DNA of 64,000 nt, taken from the NCBI GenBank assembly GCA_052274345.1, contig DAVZGP010000013.1, positions 8,924-72,923 of the forward strand, read 5' to 3'. The DNA is from Clostridium_AD sp937920395 (lineage in GTDB: Bacteria; Bacillota; Clostridia; Clostridiales; Clostridiaceae). Position 1 is the stretch's first letter. Every line of letters begins with the position of its first letter. The notes below the pieces were generated by a model, which searched no databases, had not been told where the DNA came from, and saw nothing but the letters and a program-made list of their open reading frames with translations. Below are positions 8,798 to 17,552 of this stretch, piece by piece. A program made the translations under genes and the position numbers.

Positions 8798-9364
8798 TTA
8801 CTTAAAAAGATCTAAACTGTCAAATAATTTATTAAAATTATCTTTAGCAATTACTTCTCTTTCTTTAAATGTCCCCATTTTCTCTTTAGTGAATACTTCA
8901 TTATTATTTAAAGTTACAAGTGCCTCTTTTACAGTATTCTTAAAACTTGGAATCATATCTATTATTTTTTTCACTCCATACATATATTCGTCATCATAAA
9001 GTTTAAAACATTGAAATAACCCTGATGTAAGTCTTCCATCTGAGAATATATAGATATATCTATCGCTCATTTCATCTGATAAATCAACTTCAACTTTATG
9101 CTTATACAACCTAAAAATAACATCATTTTTCTCAACGAAAATAGGAAATATCATAGAAAATAGAACCATTGGTTCTTCTTCTTCCTCAACCATACCTGAA
9201 AAATCATTTTCATTAAGTCTCTCAAGTATATCATCTGTAAAAATACATTTACGTATTTCTTTAGCCAATTTAGTTCTTAAATTTTGTTCTTTCTCATCAG
9301 ATAACAAATTATCTATTGAATTAAATAATTTTTTTAGTGGGCCTTTCTCTTCATCTTTTTTCAT
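8798..9364 (-). CDS. Hypothetical protein, 188 aa
   Basis: I do not recognise this protein. It is 188 residues, soluble and charged, with an acidic patch near residue 60 (VEEEEEP), a middle hydrophobic segment (MVLFSMIFPIFV) and a C-terminus rich in Lys and Phe. No signal peptide or known motif is visible. AAGGAGG lies 10 bases before the ATG, which supports a real gene. It is upstream of, and in the opposite orientation to, the two small conserved proteins, and is followed at about 80 bp by the lrgAB pair on the same strand. Confidence 0.6.
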   Translation of the reverse strand: MKKDEEKGPLKKLFNSIDNLLSDEKEQNLRTKLAKEIRKCIFTDDILERLNENDFSGMVEEEEEPMVLFSMIFPIFVEKNDVIFRLYKHKVEVDLSDEMSDRYIYIFSDGRLTSGLFQCFKLYDDEYMYGVKKIIDMIPSFKNTVKEALVTLNNNEVFTKEKMGTFKEREVIAKDNFNKLFDSLDLFK

Positions 9365-9443
9365 AATTATAGTGCCTCCTTAGTGATCTTCTACGAAGCT
9401 ATAGTCATTTTTTCAAATCTACAAGTCATCTTTTTAAAATAAC

Positions 9444-10145
9444 CTAGAACATTTTAAGGAATATTTTCCACAAAAGAGGGTATAAAAGAACAATCACAAT
9501 TCCTGAAATAGCCATAGTTAAACCGCTCATCGCTCCCTCAGTTTCTCCCATTTCCATCGCTCTTGCTGTTCCCAACGCATGAGATGATGCCCCCATAGCA
9601 ATTCCCATAGCAACTTTATCTTTAATTCTTAAAATTTTGTACATAAATGGACCACTTATTGATCCTACGATTCCTGTAATTATTATCGCTACAACCGTAA
9701 TTGATGGAAGCCCACCTAATTGCTTCGATAATACTATTCCTATAGGCGTTGTTATAGACTTCGGTATTAAAGATACAATAAGTACATCTGTAAAGCCAAA
9801 TAATTTTGAAAGAAATACTACACTTACAAAACCTACAATAGCTCCGCTAAAAATACCTATAAGTATTGGAGTAGCATTTTGTTTAAATAACGTAAATTTT
9901 TTATACATCGGCAACGCTAATGCAACCGTTGCAGGAAATAAAAAAAACGAAATAATTTTACCCCCATTATTATAATCCTCATATTTAATATGAAATTTCA
10001 TAAGAAAAAATATTAATATAATAATTGCTATCATAAGTGGATTAAAAATTGGAAGTTTACCTTTTTTCTTTATATATATTCCTATTTCATAAGCAACAAG
10101 TGATACTATTACTCCAAAAACTGGTGAGCTAATTAAATCATTCAT
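9444..10145 (-). CDS. lrgB: LrgB/CidB family membrane protein
   Basis: The 233-residue protein has about 6-8 transmembrane segments and the conserved family block GASSHALGTARAMEMGETEGAMSGL read in parts near its C-terminus. LrgB-type proteins pair with LrgA and influence murein hydrolase activity, programmed lysis, or export of pyruvate and small organic acids, depending on species. The ATG overlaps the lrgA stop by 8 bp, so the two are co-translated. The name follows the standard LrgAB pairing; which of the suggested functions applies here cannot be told. Confidence 0.9.
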   Translation of the reverse strand: MNDLISSPVFGVIVSLVAYEIGIYIKKKGKLPIFNPLMIAIIILIFFLMKFHIKYEDYNNGGKIISFFLFPATVALALPMYKKFTLFKQNATPILIGIFSGAIVGFVSVVFLSKLFGFTDVLIVSLIPKSITTPIGIVLSKQLGGLPSITVVAIIITGIVGSISGPFMYKILRIKDKVAMGIAMGASSHALGTARAMEMGETEGAMSGLTMAISGIVIVLLYPLLWKIFLKMF

Positions 10146-10491
10146 GTATTCGTCCTTTCCTTAAAATTTTAACTACTAATGCTGTTACGATCCACACTAC
10201 AAATGTGGATAAAATAACTATAATCGCAAATGGTATCCATTTACCCTTTAATACACCGAAAGCTGTCATTAATCCTACTCCCGCTGGAATAAAGAAAAAT
10301 GACATATTTGATAAAAGAAACTCACAAAGTTCTTCTATCATTTCCACTTTAACAATTCCTATCTGTAGTGCTAAAAACAGTAAAATAAGTCCAATAACAG
10401 ATCCTGGAATCGGCAATTTTAATGTTAGTTGTAATACAGTACCAATAATATATGGAATCAAAACAATCATTAATTGTCTTAAATACCTCAC
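10138..10491 (-). CDS. lrgA: LrgA/CidA family holin-like protein
   Basis: This small membrane protein of 117 residues has four hydrophobic segments and the family feature LTLKLPIPGSVIGLILLFL near residues 23-41. It is the partner of LrgB, which follows with an 8-bp overlap. The likely start is the GTG at 10491, with AGGTG five bases upstream. No LytSR-type regulator gene is adjacent. Confidence 0.88.
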   Translation of the reverse strand: MRYLRQLMIVLIPYIIGTVLQLTLKLPIPGSVIGLILLFLALQIGIVKVEMIEELCEFLLSNMSFFFIPAGVGLMTAFGVLKGKWIPFAIIVILSTFVVWIVTALVVKILRKGRIHE

Positions 10492-10983
10492 TCTTTCACC
10501 TACTCGCTATAAAATATTGTAATGCCTTGAATTTAACATAAAACCAATATTTTTTTACTAAATATTGATTTATTTATATAAATATTCTCTTATCAAAGGA
10601 ATAAATCATTCTTTACTCCTTTGGCGAATAATATTTGCTGAAGATTAATATTACCACAATTTAAGGATGAAGCACAAGAATTTAAATATAGCATACCATT
10701 AACTAATTATTCTATTAAAAAAATAACAATTAACAATATAGGTATAACATTTTTTTATCTAGAGGTCAAAAACTAACCATCTAATATTATACTTAGTAAA
10801 CGGTAATCATATTTTCTTTTATACATAAACCTCCCATTTGCTTGCTTTTATAAATATTATCTATATGCAATTACAATTTTTCCTTTAATATAGCTTTCTT
10901 TAAGATTACTTTTTTAAAGTAACCTTTAACCTCATAATGAATAAGATAATAAAGAAGATAAATTACTTAATGGAGGAATATTA
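10492..10983. other. Intergenic region between lrgAB and rubrerythrin
   Basis: These 490 bp are AT-rich and I find no convincing gene. They hold an imperfect hairpin (AAAGGAATAAA with TTTACTCCTTT, about 10595-10625) in the lrgA leader. They also contain a perfect palindrome TTACTTTTTTAAAGTAA at 10906-10922, about 60 bp before the rubrerythrin start, which may be an operator. Confidence 0.45.
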
Positions 10984-11523
10984 ATGCAATTAAATGGTAG
11001 TAAGACTGAACGAAATCTTCTTAGTACTTTTGCTGGAGAGTCAAGAGCAAGAAATAAGTATACATTTTATGCTGAAAAGGCAGAAAAAGAAGGGTATGAA
11101 TATATAGCATCCGTTTTTGAAGCTACTGCAAATAATGAAAAGGCTCATGCAAGAGAAGTTTTTAATAGATTTCTTAAAATGAATAAAAGTACAGCCGATA
11201 ATTTAAAAGATTCTGCGCAGGGAGAATCTCATGAAAGTAACACCTTATATAAGCAATTTGAAAAAGAAGCCCGGGCAGAAAGTTTTACAGAAATTGCAAA
11301 TTTATATAAAGAATTACAAGAAGTAGAAGAAAATCATGAGATTAGGTTTATGAAAATATATGATAATCTTCAAGCAGGTATGATATTTAAAAGGAACACT
11401 GATGTAAAATGGCAATGTATGAATTGTGGATACATTCATATTGGAAAAGAAGCACCTACCTTTTGTCCATTATGTAAATTTCCAAAAGCTTACTTTAAAA
11501 TCTATTGTGAAGACTACAAATAG
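10984..11523 (+). CDS. rbr: Rubrerythrin
   Basis: This is a non-haem di-iron peroxidase that reduces hydrogen peroxide in anaerobes using electrons from rubredoxin. The 179-residue protein has the ferritin-like four-helix domain with iron ligands in AGESRARNKYTFYAEKA, ANNEKAHA and EVEENHE, followed by a C-terminal rubredoxin-like zinc or iron ribbon with CMNCGYIH and CPLCKFPKAYF. All four Cys are present. The length matches the family. GGAGG precedes the ATG. It is followed by a small Tyr-rich protein 11 bp after the stop, in the same transcript up to the hairpin at 11820. Confidence 0.93.
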   Translation: MQLNGSKTERNLLSTFAGESRARNKYTFYAEKAEKEGYEYIASVFEATANNEKAHAREVFNRFLKMNKSTADNLKDSAQGESHESNTLYKQFEKEARAESFTEIANLYKELQEVEENHEIRFMKIYDNLQAGMIFKRNTDVKWQCMNCGYIHIGKEAPTFCPLCKFPKAYFKIYCEDYK

Positions 11524-11534
11524 GAGGAGTGAAT

Positions 11535-11813
11535 ATGATAATTTACTATCCCACTTACTATTTAGTGCCAGTAGCACCTGTAATGTTTTCGAATGAGAAT
11601 GGATATAATACTCGTTGTAATACTTTTTACAATGATGAGTACAATGGTATTTATAGTGATGACTACCCCCTCTCTCAAAATAATGAGTACAACGACAATC
11701 ACGACTCTAGGTATACTATAACCTCTAGCGAAATTTATAACCCATACAGAACAATAAACGAAGATATTTTTTACGATGTTGATGAAGAATACGTAAATGA
11801 TAGTATTAAATAA
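11535..11813 (+). CDS. Small Tyr/Asn/Asp-rich protein
   Basis: The 92-residue product is rich in Tyr, Asn and Asp (for example NDEYNGIYSDDY) and starts MIIYYPTYYLVPVAPV. The composition recalls small spore-coat or cross-linked surface proteins, but no family is recognised. The ATG at 11535 was chosen because AGGAGG is 7 bases upstream; the in-frame GTG at 11529 overlaps that site too closely. It lies 11 bp after rubrerythrin, so it is probably co-transcribed; tyrosine cross-linking by peroxide would be an attractive but unproven link. Confidence 0.65.
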   Translation: MIIYYPTYYLVPVAPVMFSNENGYNTRCNTFYNDEYNGIYSDDYPLSQNNEYNDNHDSRYTITSSEIYNPYRTINEDIFYDVDEEYVNDSIK

Positions 11814-11819
11814 TGGTTG

Positions 11820-11867
11820 TCGTTACTTATAAGGCAACCTCCCCAGAGGTTGCCTTATAAGTAACGA
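11820..11867. repeat. Perfect 22-bp inverted repeat with 4-nt loop
   Basis: Positions 11820-11841 pair perfectly with 11846-11867 around a CCCA loop. The arms include GGCAACCTC. There is no T-tract on either side on the plus strand, so it is not a classical terminator, although it sits right after the rubrerythrin transcript. It may be an mRNA-stabilising structure or a cruciform. Confidence 0.8.
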
Positions 11868-11909
11868 TGCAATTGTTTGAGCCATTATATACAAACAAAA
11901 ACGCATTCA

Positions 11910-12926
11910 TTATTTTCTACTTTCTACATATATAATTGAAGGTACTGATCTTTCACCTAAACTGTCGCAAGGATTATTAATAACTTCATCATCATAAAAT
12001 AATGTAGAAGATGAACCTCCATCTAAATTGGTAGCATTATAAGCCCCATGTTCATATAACACGTCTTGGGCCTCTCTTAAAGTAGCCCCTAAACTACGTA
12101 TCTGTCTGCCATCAATAACTAAAAATAGTATTGAGCCATCTTTTCTTTGTGCTACACATGTTCTAGGTGCAATTCCCCACCCACCATTACCATTCTTTAT
12201 TGTTTTATGCCCATTAACTATCATGGCTGGTCCAAAAGACACAGCCTCATTTACCCCGTATTTTATCAGTTCTTTAATTGTATAAGGACCAACTAATAAC
12301 TTTCCTAATTTAGTTAATGCTACGGTATCCATTTTTTCATTATCATTATTTGTACCATTATAAACAATCTTTCCACTAGACATTATAACTCCAGATGGGT
12401 TTGCACCAGTTCCCGTCCACAGTGAGTCTGAGCTCATATCTGTAAACCCGCCACCATTAATAGCTGCAATGGCGTTATTATCTCTTGCAATAACACTAGT
12501 TAGTTCTCCCTCCCTACCAAGCTTACTACTATACCCTACCTTTATTCTGGTTGGATCATTAATCACTAACAGAAATCCTTTGAATTTATTTCCTGTTATT
12601 TCATATCTTATAACACTTTTATCATTTTTATTTTTAACCTTTACACCTGTTCCTATTCCATGTGAATTATCTTGAACTATAATATCTACCTTCTGCTGGC
12701 TCATAATTTCTTTTATCTTATCATCAGATAAAAATGATGTCACTAGCCATTGCAATGAAAAAGTAGTCATTGCAGAACCTACAACTGTAGATCTTACATT
12801 TTTAAACGGTCCATAATAAATCATAAATGGGCCTGTAATTATTGTGAAAAGACCTTCGAATATAATAAACAACATTACAAGTCTTATTTTACTCTTTTTA
12901 CCTTTTTCTTTTTTTATTTTTTTCAT
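11910..12926 (-). CDS. Phosphodiester glycosidase family protein (NAGPA-like), membrane-anchored
   Basis: The 338-residue protein has a positively charged N-terminus, one or two hydrophobic segments (about 15-45) and an extracytoplasmic domain of the NAGPA/DUF2233 family. Typical blocks are AAINGGGFTDM, GIAPRTCVAQRKDGSILFLVIDGR and NATNLDGGSSSTLFYDD. Members remove GlcNAc from phosphodiester links or act on exopolysaccharide or teichoic polymers. It is transcribed alone. The substrate is unknown. Family assignment is firm. Confidence 0.85.
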   Translation of the reverse strand: MKKIKKEKGKKSKIRLVMLFIIFEGLFTIITGPFMIYYGPFKNVRSTVVGSAMTTFSLQWLVTSFLSDDKIKEIMSQQKVDIIVQDNSHGIGTGVKVKNKNDKSVIRYEITGNKFKGFLLVINDPTRIKVGYSSKLGREGELTSVIARDNNAIAAINGGGFTDMSSDSLWTGTGANPSGVIMSSGKIVYNGTNNDNEKMDTVALTKLGKLLVGPYTIKELIKYGVNEAVSFGPAMIVNGHKTIKNGNGGWGIAPRTCVAQRKDGSILFLVIDGRQIRSLGATLREAQDVLYEHGAYNATNLDGGSSSTLFYDDEVINNPCDSLGERSVPSIIYVESRK

Positions 12927-13082
12927 GCTTACCTTCCTTTTATGGCATGCGTTATTCTATAATTTCAAAATACAAACCAAATAAGTATTATTGCTAATTT
13001 ATTCCTGTTTAATATATTATATGATTTATTTTATAGTTTCCATGCCTATTATCTTTTATAAGATTTGATATTAAGAAAGATT

Positions 13083-13125
13083 AAAAAAGCACCTAGATAA
13101 CAGATTAATCTGTGTCCTAAATGCT
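13083..13125 (-). terminator. Terminator after the DedA gene
   Basis: A stem with an inner ACAGATTAATCTGT palindrome and outer AGCA/TGCT pairs is followed on the minus strand by TTTTTTAA. It ends the dedA transcript. Confidence 0.7.
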
Positions 13126-13170
13126 CTTCACATAAATATTAATTTATATTGTACTTATTTATTAATGTTA

Positions 13171-13857
13171 TTAAATCTCATTAGTCATAACCCCCTCTTC
13201 ATCGTCATCATCGTCATCATTTTTTTTTCTCTTTTCCTTTATGAACACAATAACTCCAGGCAATAATGAAATAATTATTATTGCTACTAACATATAAGAA
13301 AAATTAGTTTTTACAAATGATAAATTACCAAAGAAATAACCTCCACCTAAGAATAAACTTACCCAAAGTCCTCCGCCAACGATATTATATGGTATAAACT
13401 TCGAATAATTCATTTCTCCAATACCAGCTACAAAAGGTGCAAAAGTTCTAACTATAGGAATAAATCTTGCAATTACTATTGTCATCGACCCATGCTTTTC
13501 ATAAAATTCCTGAGCCTTTATTAAATAATTCTTGTTAATAAATCTTACTTCTTCTTTTGCGAGTATCTTTTTCCCAATCTTTTTACCAATAAAATAATTA
13601 GCAGTATCTCCAAGTATAGCCGCAAGATATGATATTATTAATAGGGTAACTATATTCATTGATCCAATTCCTGCTAGTGCTCCTGCCGCGAATAACATTG
13701 AATCACCTGGCAAAAACGGTGTAATTACTAAACCTGTTTCAATAAATATAATTAAAAAAAGAACTCCGTATGTCAACATTCCATATTGTTGAACCATTAA
13801 AGTTAAATACTTATCAATATGCATTATTACACTTATAAAGTTGATTAAAATATCCAT
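13171..13857 (-). CDS. DedA family membrane protein
   Basis: DedA/SNARE-associated (VTT) proteins are polytopic membrane proteins now linked to flipping of undecaprenyl phosphate and phospholipids. The 228-residue sequence has the family motifs FIETGLVITPFLPGDSMLF, GDTANYFIGKKIG and ARFIPIVRTFAPFVAG (the conserved FxRxxPxxR-type loop). The C-terminus carries six consecutive Asp after KKN. The start at 13857 follows GAGGAG at 7 bases; the longer reading includes that site. A 38-bp motif shared with the PAP2 phosphatase gene lies 52 bp upstream. The role in envelope lipid recycling is inferred from the family. Confidence 0.9.
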   Translation of the reverse strand: MDILINFISVIMHIDKYLTLMVQQYGMLTYGVLFLIIFIETGLVITPFLPGDSMLFAAGALAGIGSMNIVTLLIISYLAAILGDTANYFIGKKIGKKILAKEEVRFINKNYLIKAQEFYEKHGSMTIVIARFIPIVRTFAPFVAGIGEMNYSKFIPYNIVGGGLWVSLFLGGGYFFGNLSFVKTNFSYMLVAIIIISLLPGVIVFIKEKRKKNDDDDDDEEGVMTNEI

Positions 13858-13908
13858 ATTTTCTCTCCTCATTATTAAACGCCTATCTTATTTCTTGTTG
13901 ATAATATT

Positions 13909-13946
13909 ATATATTTGTAAGATTAAAATTTGATTAAAAAATCTTA
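13909..13946 (-). promoter_or_regulatory. Shared direct-repeat motif upstream of dedA
   Basis: On the minus strand two TTTAATC repeats sit 11 bp apart, followed by a TATAAT-like -10. Nearly the same sequence occurs at 19503-19541 upstream of the PAP2 gene. In both cases it begins 52 bp before the start codon. Tandem heptamers at 11-bp spacing are the usual site of OmpR/PhoP-type regulators. Confidence 0.6.
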
Positions 13947-14035
13947 TATTTATAAATTAATTCCATATTAAGAGTAAAATGAACATATAAAGTCTTTAAT
14001 ACATATAATTTAAAACAGAGGAGATGTTAATTATT

Positions 14036-15778
14036 ATGGCCAAACTTACTATTAAGCCCATGGAACAACCAAATAAAATTATTAACTATTGGAAGAAAGA
14101 AAAATTTGTAGTAACATGCATTATAATATTTGGCTTAGCCTATAACATAACTGCAATTGTAGGTCCAATTTATCAAGGTAAGTTGATTAATTCCATTATT
14201 AATGGTAATAATTTATCAGCAGTAATAATACTAGCAATTACTTTTGTTACTCTTATAGCGCTGATTCAATTAATGCGCTACTTTAAGCGTTTTTACACAA
14301 GACGTTTTGCCAATAGTTCAAACGCTACCATGAGACTTATGATATATAATAATATAATGAATAAAAATATTTACGAATTAGATAAAGAAAATATAGGTGA
14401 CCTAATGACTAGGGCCATTTCTGATGTTGATCTGTGCGTTGAAGGTATGCGTAAATTCACAACAGAAGTATTTGATACTGGTGTACTTATGACATCCTAT
14501 TTTATATCAATGCTATTTTATGATATGAAAATAATTCTCCTTTCTATCCTATTTATTCCAGTTGCCATGTGGCTTGCCGATAAATTAAAAAAAATTATAT
14601 ACAAATACACTATCGCCTATCGCAGCAAAAGTAGCTATATAGCTAGTATTACCTACGATGCCGTAGACAATGCAATGTTATACCGTGCAAATGGTATAGA
14701 AAATCAAAATCTAGAAAAATATAATCTAGAACTGACAGATTTACAAAACAAGGCTATTAAAGCTGATATCTTAGAAAATTCCATGCAACCAATTTATAAT
14801 GTTATTGCAATGATTGGAATAATCTTTGTAATTTACCTTGGAGGATTAAAGGTTATTAATAGTGAATGGACTGTTGGTAACTTTTCTACTTACATGATTA
14901 TGTTTACCGCAATGGGAACTAAGGCAAGTAAAGCTGCCAACCTATTTAATTCTGTTCAAAAATCGCAAATATCCTGGAAACGAATTAAACCTTATCTTAC
15001 AGATTACCAAAACAAAACTACTCTGACCTGTTTTGATGCCTCTAAGACAAAACTTTCAATAAATAATCTTAGCTTTTGTTACCCCAAATGTAAACAGACT
15101 ATATTAAAAAATATTAGTTTTGAAGGATCTCAAGGTCAAATAATAGGCATTACTGGTTCTGTCGCTTGTGGTAAATCTACACTCGGTTTATCCCTCCTTG
15201 GTCTATATCCCTACATAGGCAGCATTAGGATAGATGACAAGGAGCTTATGTCTTACACTGAATATGAGCGAAGTCAGATGATTTCATATCTAGGTCATAA
15301 CCCTCAATTACTTACAGACACTATTTACAACAATATAACTCTTGGAAATGGTAAAGACATCTCTTCTGTTTTAAAGGATGTTTGCTTTGACACTGATTTA
15401 TTATCAATGCCCCTTTTGGAAAACACATTGGTAGGTAATAGTGGAACTAGGCTAAGTGGAGGTCAACAATCTAGAATATCACTTGCAAGAACCCTTTTAA
15501 ACAGGAGTAAAATTATTGTTTTAGATGACCCATTTTCTGCAGTTGATATGAAGACAGAAGAAACCATTATTGAAAATCTTAAAAATAATTATAAAGACAG
15601 TTTAATTATATTAATTTCACACCGTTTAACTATTTTCAGAAAAATTAACACTATAGTGTTCTTAAATAAAGATAAAACTACAACCTATGGTACACATACT
15701 GAACTTATGAAAAATTCTAAAATTTATAGATCAATAGTAAATTTGCAATCTACTGGAGATGATAATTATGAAGAATAG
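14036..15778 (+). CDS. ABC exporter half-transporter, degenerate-site subunit
   Basis: The protein of about 580 residues has an N-terminal six-helix exporter membrane domain (about 20-310) and an ATPase domain. Walker A is GSVACGKST and the signature is LSGGQQSRISLAR. Walker B reads IIVLDDPFSAVD, so Asp replaces the catalytic Glu. This matches the catalytically weak half of heterodimeric exporters of the TM287/288 type. The second subunit follows with an 11-bp overlap. The ATG at 14036 was preferred; GAGGAG directly touches the earlier ATG at 14024. The substrate is unknown; lipid, drug or peptide export are all possible. Confidence 0.85.
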   Translation: MAKLTIKPMEQPNKIINYWKKEKFVVTCIIIFGLAYNITAIVGPIYQGKLINSIINGNNLSAVIILAITFVTLIALIQLMRYFKRFYTRRFANSSNATMRLMIYNNIMNKNIYELDKENIGDLMTRAISDVDLCVEGMRKFTTEVFDTGVLMTSYFISMLFYDMKIILLSILFIPVAMWLADKLKKIIYKYTIAYRSKSSYIASITYDAVDNAMLYRANGIENQNLEKYNLELTDLQNKAIKADILENSMQPIYNVIAMIGIIFVIYLGGLKVINSEWTVGNFSTYMIMFTAMGTKASKAANLFNSVQKSQISWKRIKPYLTDYQNKTTLTCFDASKTKLSINNLSFCYPKCKQTILKNISFEGSQGQIIGITGSVACGKSTLGLSLLGLYPYIGSIRIDDKELMSYTEYERSQMISYLGHNPQLLTDTIYNNITLGNGKDISSVLKDVCFDTDLLSMPLLENTLVGNSGTRLSGGQQSRISLARTLLNRSKIIVLDDPFSAVDMKTEETIIENLKNNYKDSLIILISHRLTIFRKINTIVFLNKDKTTTYGTHTELMKNSKIYRSIVNLQSTGDDNYEE

Positions 15779-17513
15779 CTTAGTTGCAAGCTCTATTGTT
15801 AAAGTTATTAAAAAAAATATTAAATTCGATATAATATTGATCCTTGCTATTTGCGGTGTTGTAATAGTAAGCTTAATTCCTCCTCAAATGTTAAAATATA
15901 TTGTTGATTATAACCTTGTACCCAAAAGTAGTGACAAACTATTTAACTTAGCAATTATTTATATAGTTATACTACTCTTTATTGGCATATTTGATTTTAT
16001 AAAAGAGGCTGTGATTACAGTTTTAGGTCAAAAAATAACAAAGGAAATCCGGCTTGAAATGATGAAAAAATTAAAAAGAATAAATGCCATGTTCTTTTCG
16101 TCAAATGGAACCGGCACTGTTGTTTCAAGATTTACCAATGATGTGGATGCAATAAGCACTATGTTCACAAGTGGCATTATTGGAATGATAATCGACTGCC
16201 TAAAAATTGTAGGCATTATTATATCTATCTGTCTGTTTAGCTCAAGACTTGGAATTGGTACTTTACTGCTACTTCCTATTATTTATGTTATTACTAGGAT
16301 TTTTCAAAAGCGAATGCTAGAAGCAGAAATAGAGAATCGAATAATAGTTGGCAAAGTAAATAATCATATTTCAGAAAGCTTAAAGAATGTGCAGATGATT
16401 AAATCCTATAGTAAAGAAAAATACATGGAAAAGAATTATAAGCAGTATTTGCTAGATAACTACAAAACTGTAGAAAAGGTAAATTTCTATGATTCTGTAT
16501 TTTCTCCAATCATTCAGATAACTCGTGCTTTAGTTATTGGCTTAATTGTAATATTATCATCAAAGCAGCTAAACTATTTAGGAATATCCCTAGGCATGGT
16601 GGCAGCCTCAATTGAATTAATCTCCAATTTATTTACCCCTATAGAAAGTCTTGGTATGGAACTTCAAGATATCCAGCAGGCAGTATCTGGCATTCATAGA
16701 GTAAATGACTTTTATAAGGTTCCAGAAGACAGTAGTATTGATAACAAACTAAAATCTGGGGACATTATTCCTAGTCGAGCAGATGTAACTCTATCTTTTA
16801 ATAATGTAACGTTTCAATATGAAAAAGGAACTGACATTTTAAAAAATATTAATCTTCATTTAAACCCACAAGAAAAAATCACCTTTGTAGGAAGAACCGG
16901 TGTTGGAAAATCTACATTGTTTAAACTTACTATGGGTTTCTTAAAACCATCTAATGGGAATATAACTATAAATGGAATTGATGTTTATAATATATCAAAC
17001 TCTGAAAAACGTAAAATGTTCGGATATGTTAACCAAAGCTTTCATATGATAGATGGAACGGTGGGTGATCAAATTAGTCTACAAGATGAGAATATTAAAA
17101 AAGAGGAAATTGATAATGCTTTAGATTTTGTTGGACTAACAGATTATATAGTAACTCTAGCAAATGGTGTTAATACGCAGGTGGATAGTGATACTCTTTT
17201 CTCTCAAGGTCAAAAGCAACTCCTAGCAATTGCAAGAGCAATAGTTACAGATCCACCAATACTACTACTTGATGAAATTACTGCAAATCTTGATTCTATT
17301 ACAGAAAAAAAATTTATAACAGTGCTTAAAAAAGCCAGCCAGGCCCACACAATATTATCTATAACTCACCGTATGTCTTCTATAATCGATTGTGACACTG
17401 TGGCTATTTTAGAAAATGGAATGATCAAAAATCTGTGCACACCTGAAGCTCTTTTAAAAAACGATAATTGGTATCGAAGTCACATCGAACTTGAAAAGTT
17501 GAAATGGAAATAA
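15768..17513 (+). CDS. ABC exporter half-transporter, consensus-site subunit
   Basis: This is the partner of the preceding gene, 581 residues, with six predicted transmembrane helices and an ATPase domain. Walker A is GRTGVGKST, Walker B ILLLDEITANLD keeps the catalytic Glu, and the H-loop is in SITHRMSS. The signature motif reads FSQGQKQ instead of LSGGQ; it would face the Asp-containing Walker B of the partner, as expected for the non-hydrolytic site. GGAG lies 9 bases before the ATG at 15768. A strong terminator follows. Confidence 0.85.
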   Translation: MKNSLVASSIVKVIKKNIKFDIILILAICGVVIVSLIPPQMLKYIVDYNLVPKSSDKLFNLAIIYIVILLFIGIFDFIKEAVITVLGQKITKEIRLEMMKKLKRINAMFFSSNGTGTVVSRFTNDVDAISTMFTSGIIGMIIDCLKIVGIIISICLFSSRLGIGTLLLLPIIYVITRIFQKRMLEAEIENRIIVGKVNNHISESLKNVQMIKSYSKEKYMEKNYKQYLLDNYKTVEKVNFYDSVFSPIIQITRALVIGLIVILSSKQLNYLGISLGMVAASIELISNLFTPIESLGMELQDIQQAVSGIHRVNDFYKVPEDSSIDNKLKSGDIIPSRADVTLSFNNVTFQYEKGTDILKNINLHLNPQEKITFVGRTGVGKSTLFKLTMGFLKPSNGNITINGIDVYNISNSEKRKMFGYVNQSFHMIDGTVGDQISLQDENIKKEEIDNALDFVGLTDYIVTLANGVNTQVDSDTLFSQGQKQLLAIARAIVTDPPILLLDEITANLDSITEKKFITVLKKASQAHTILSITHRMSSIIDCDTVAILENGMIKNLCTPEALLKNDNWYRSHIELEKLKWK

Positions 17514-17515
17514 AA

Positions 17516-17552
17516 TGATTTCCTAAAGTATTATATTTACTTTAGGGAATCA
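17516..17552. terminator. Bidirectional terminator between ABC exporter and DedA-PAP2 genes
   Basis: A 15-bp stem (17516-17530 with 17538-17552, one G-U) is followed by CTCGTTTTTAATTTT on the plus strand. It ends the exporter operon and overlaps the 3' end of the convergent gene. Confidence 0.85.

Noticed and set aside
10618..10640. TTGGCG...TTTGCT resembling a sigma-54 promoter near rubrerythrin
   Set aside because: The GG and GC dinucleotides are two bases too far apart; spacing is strict for sigma-54.
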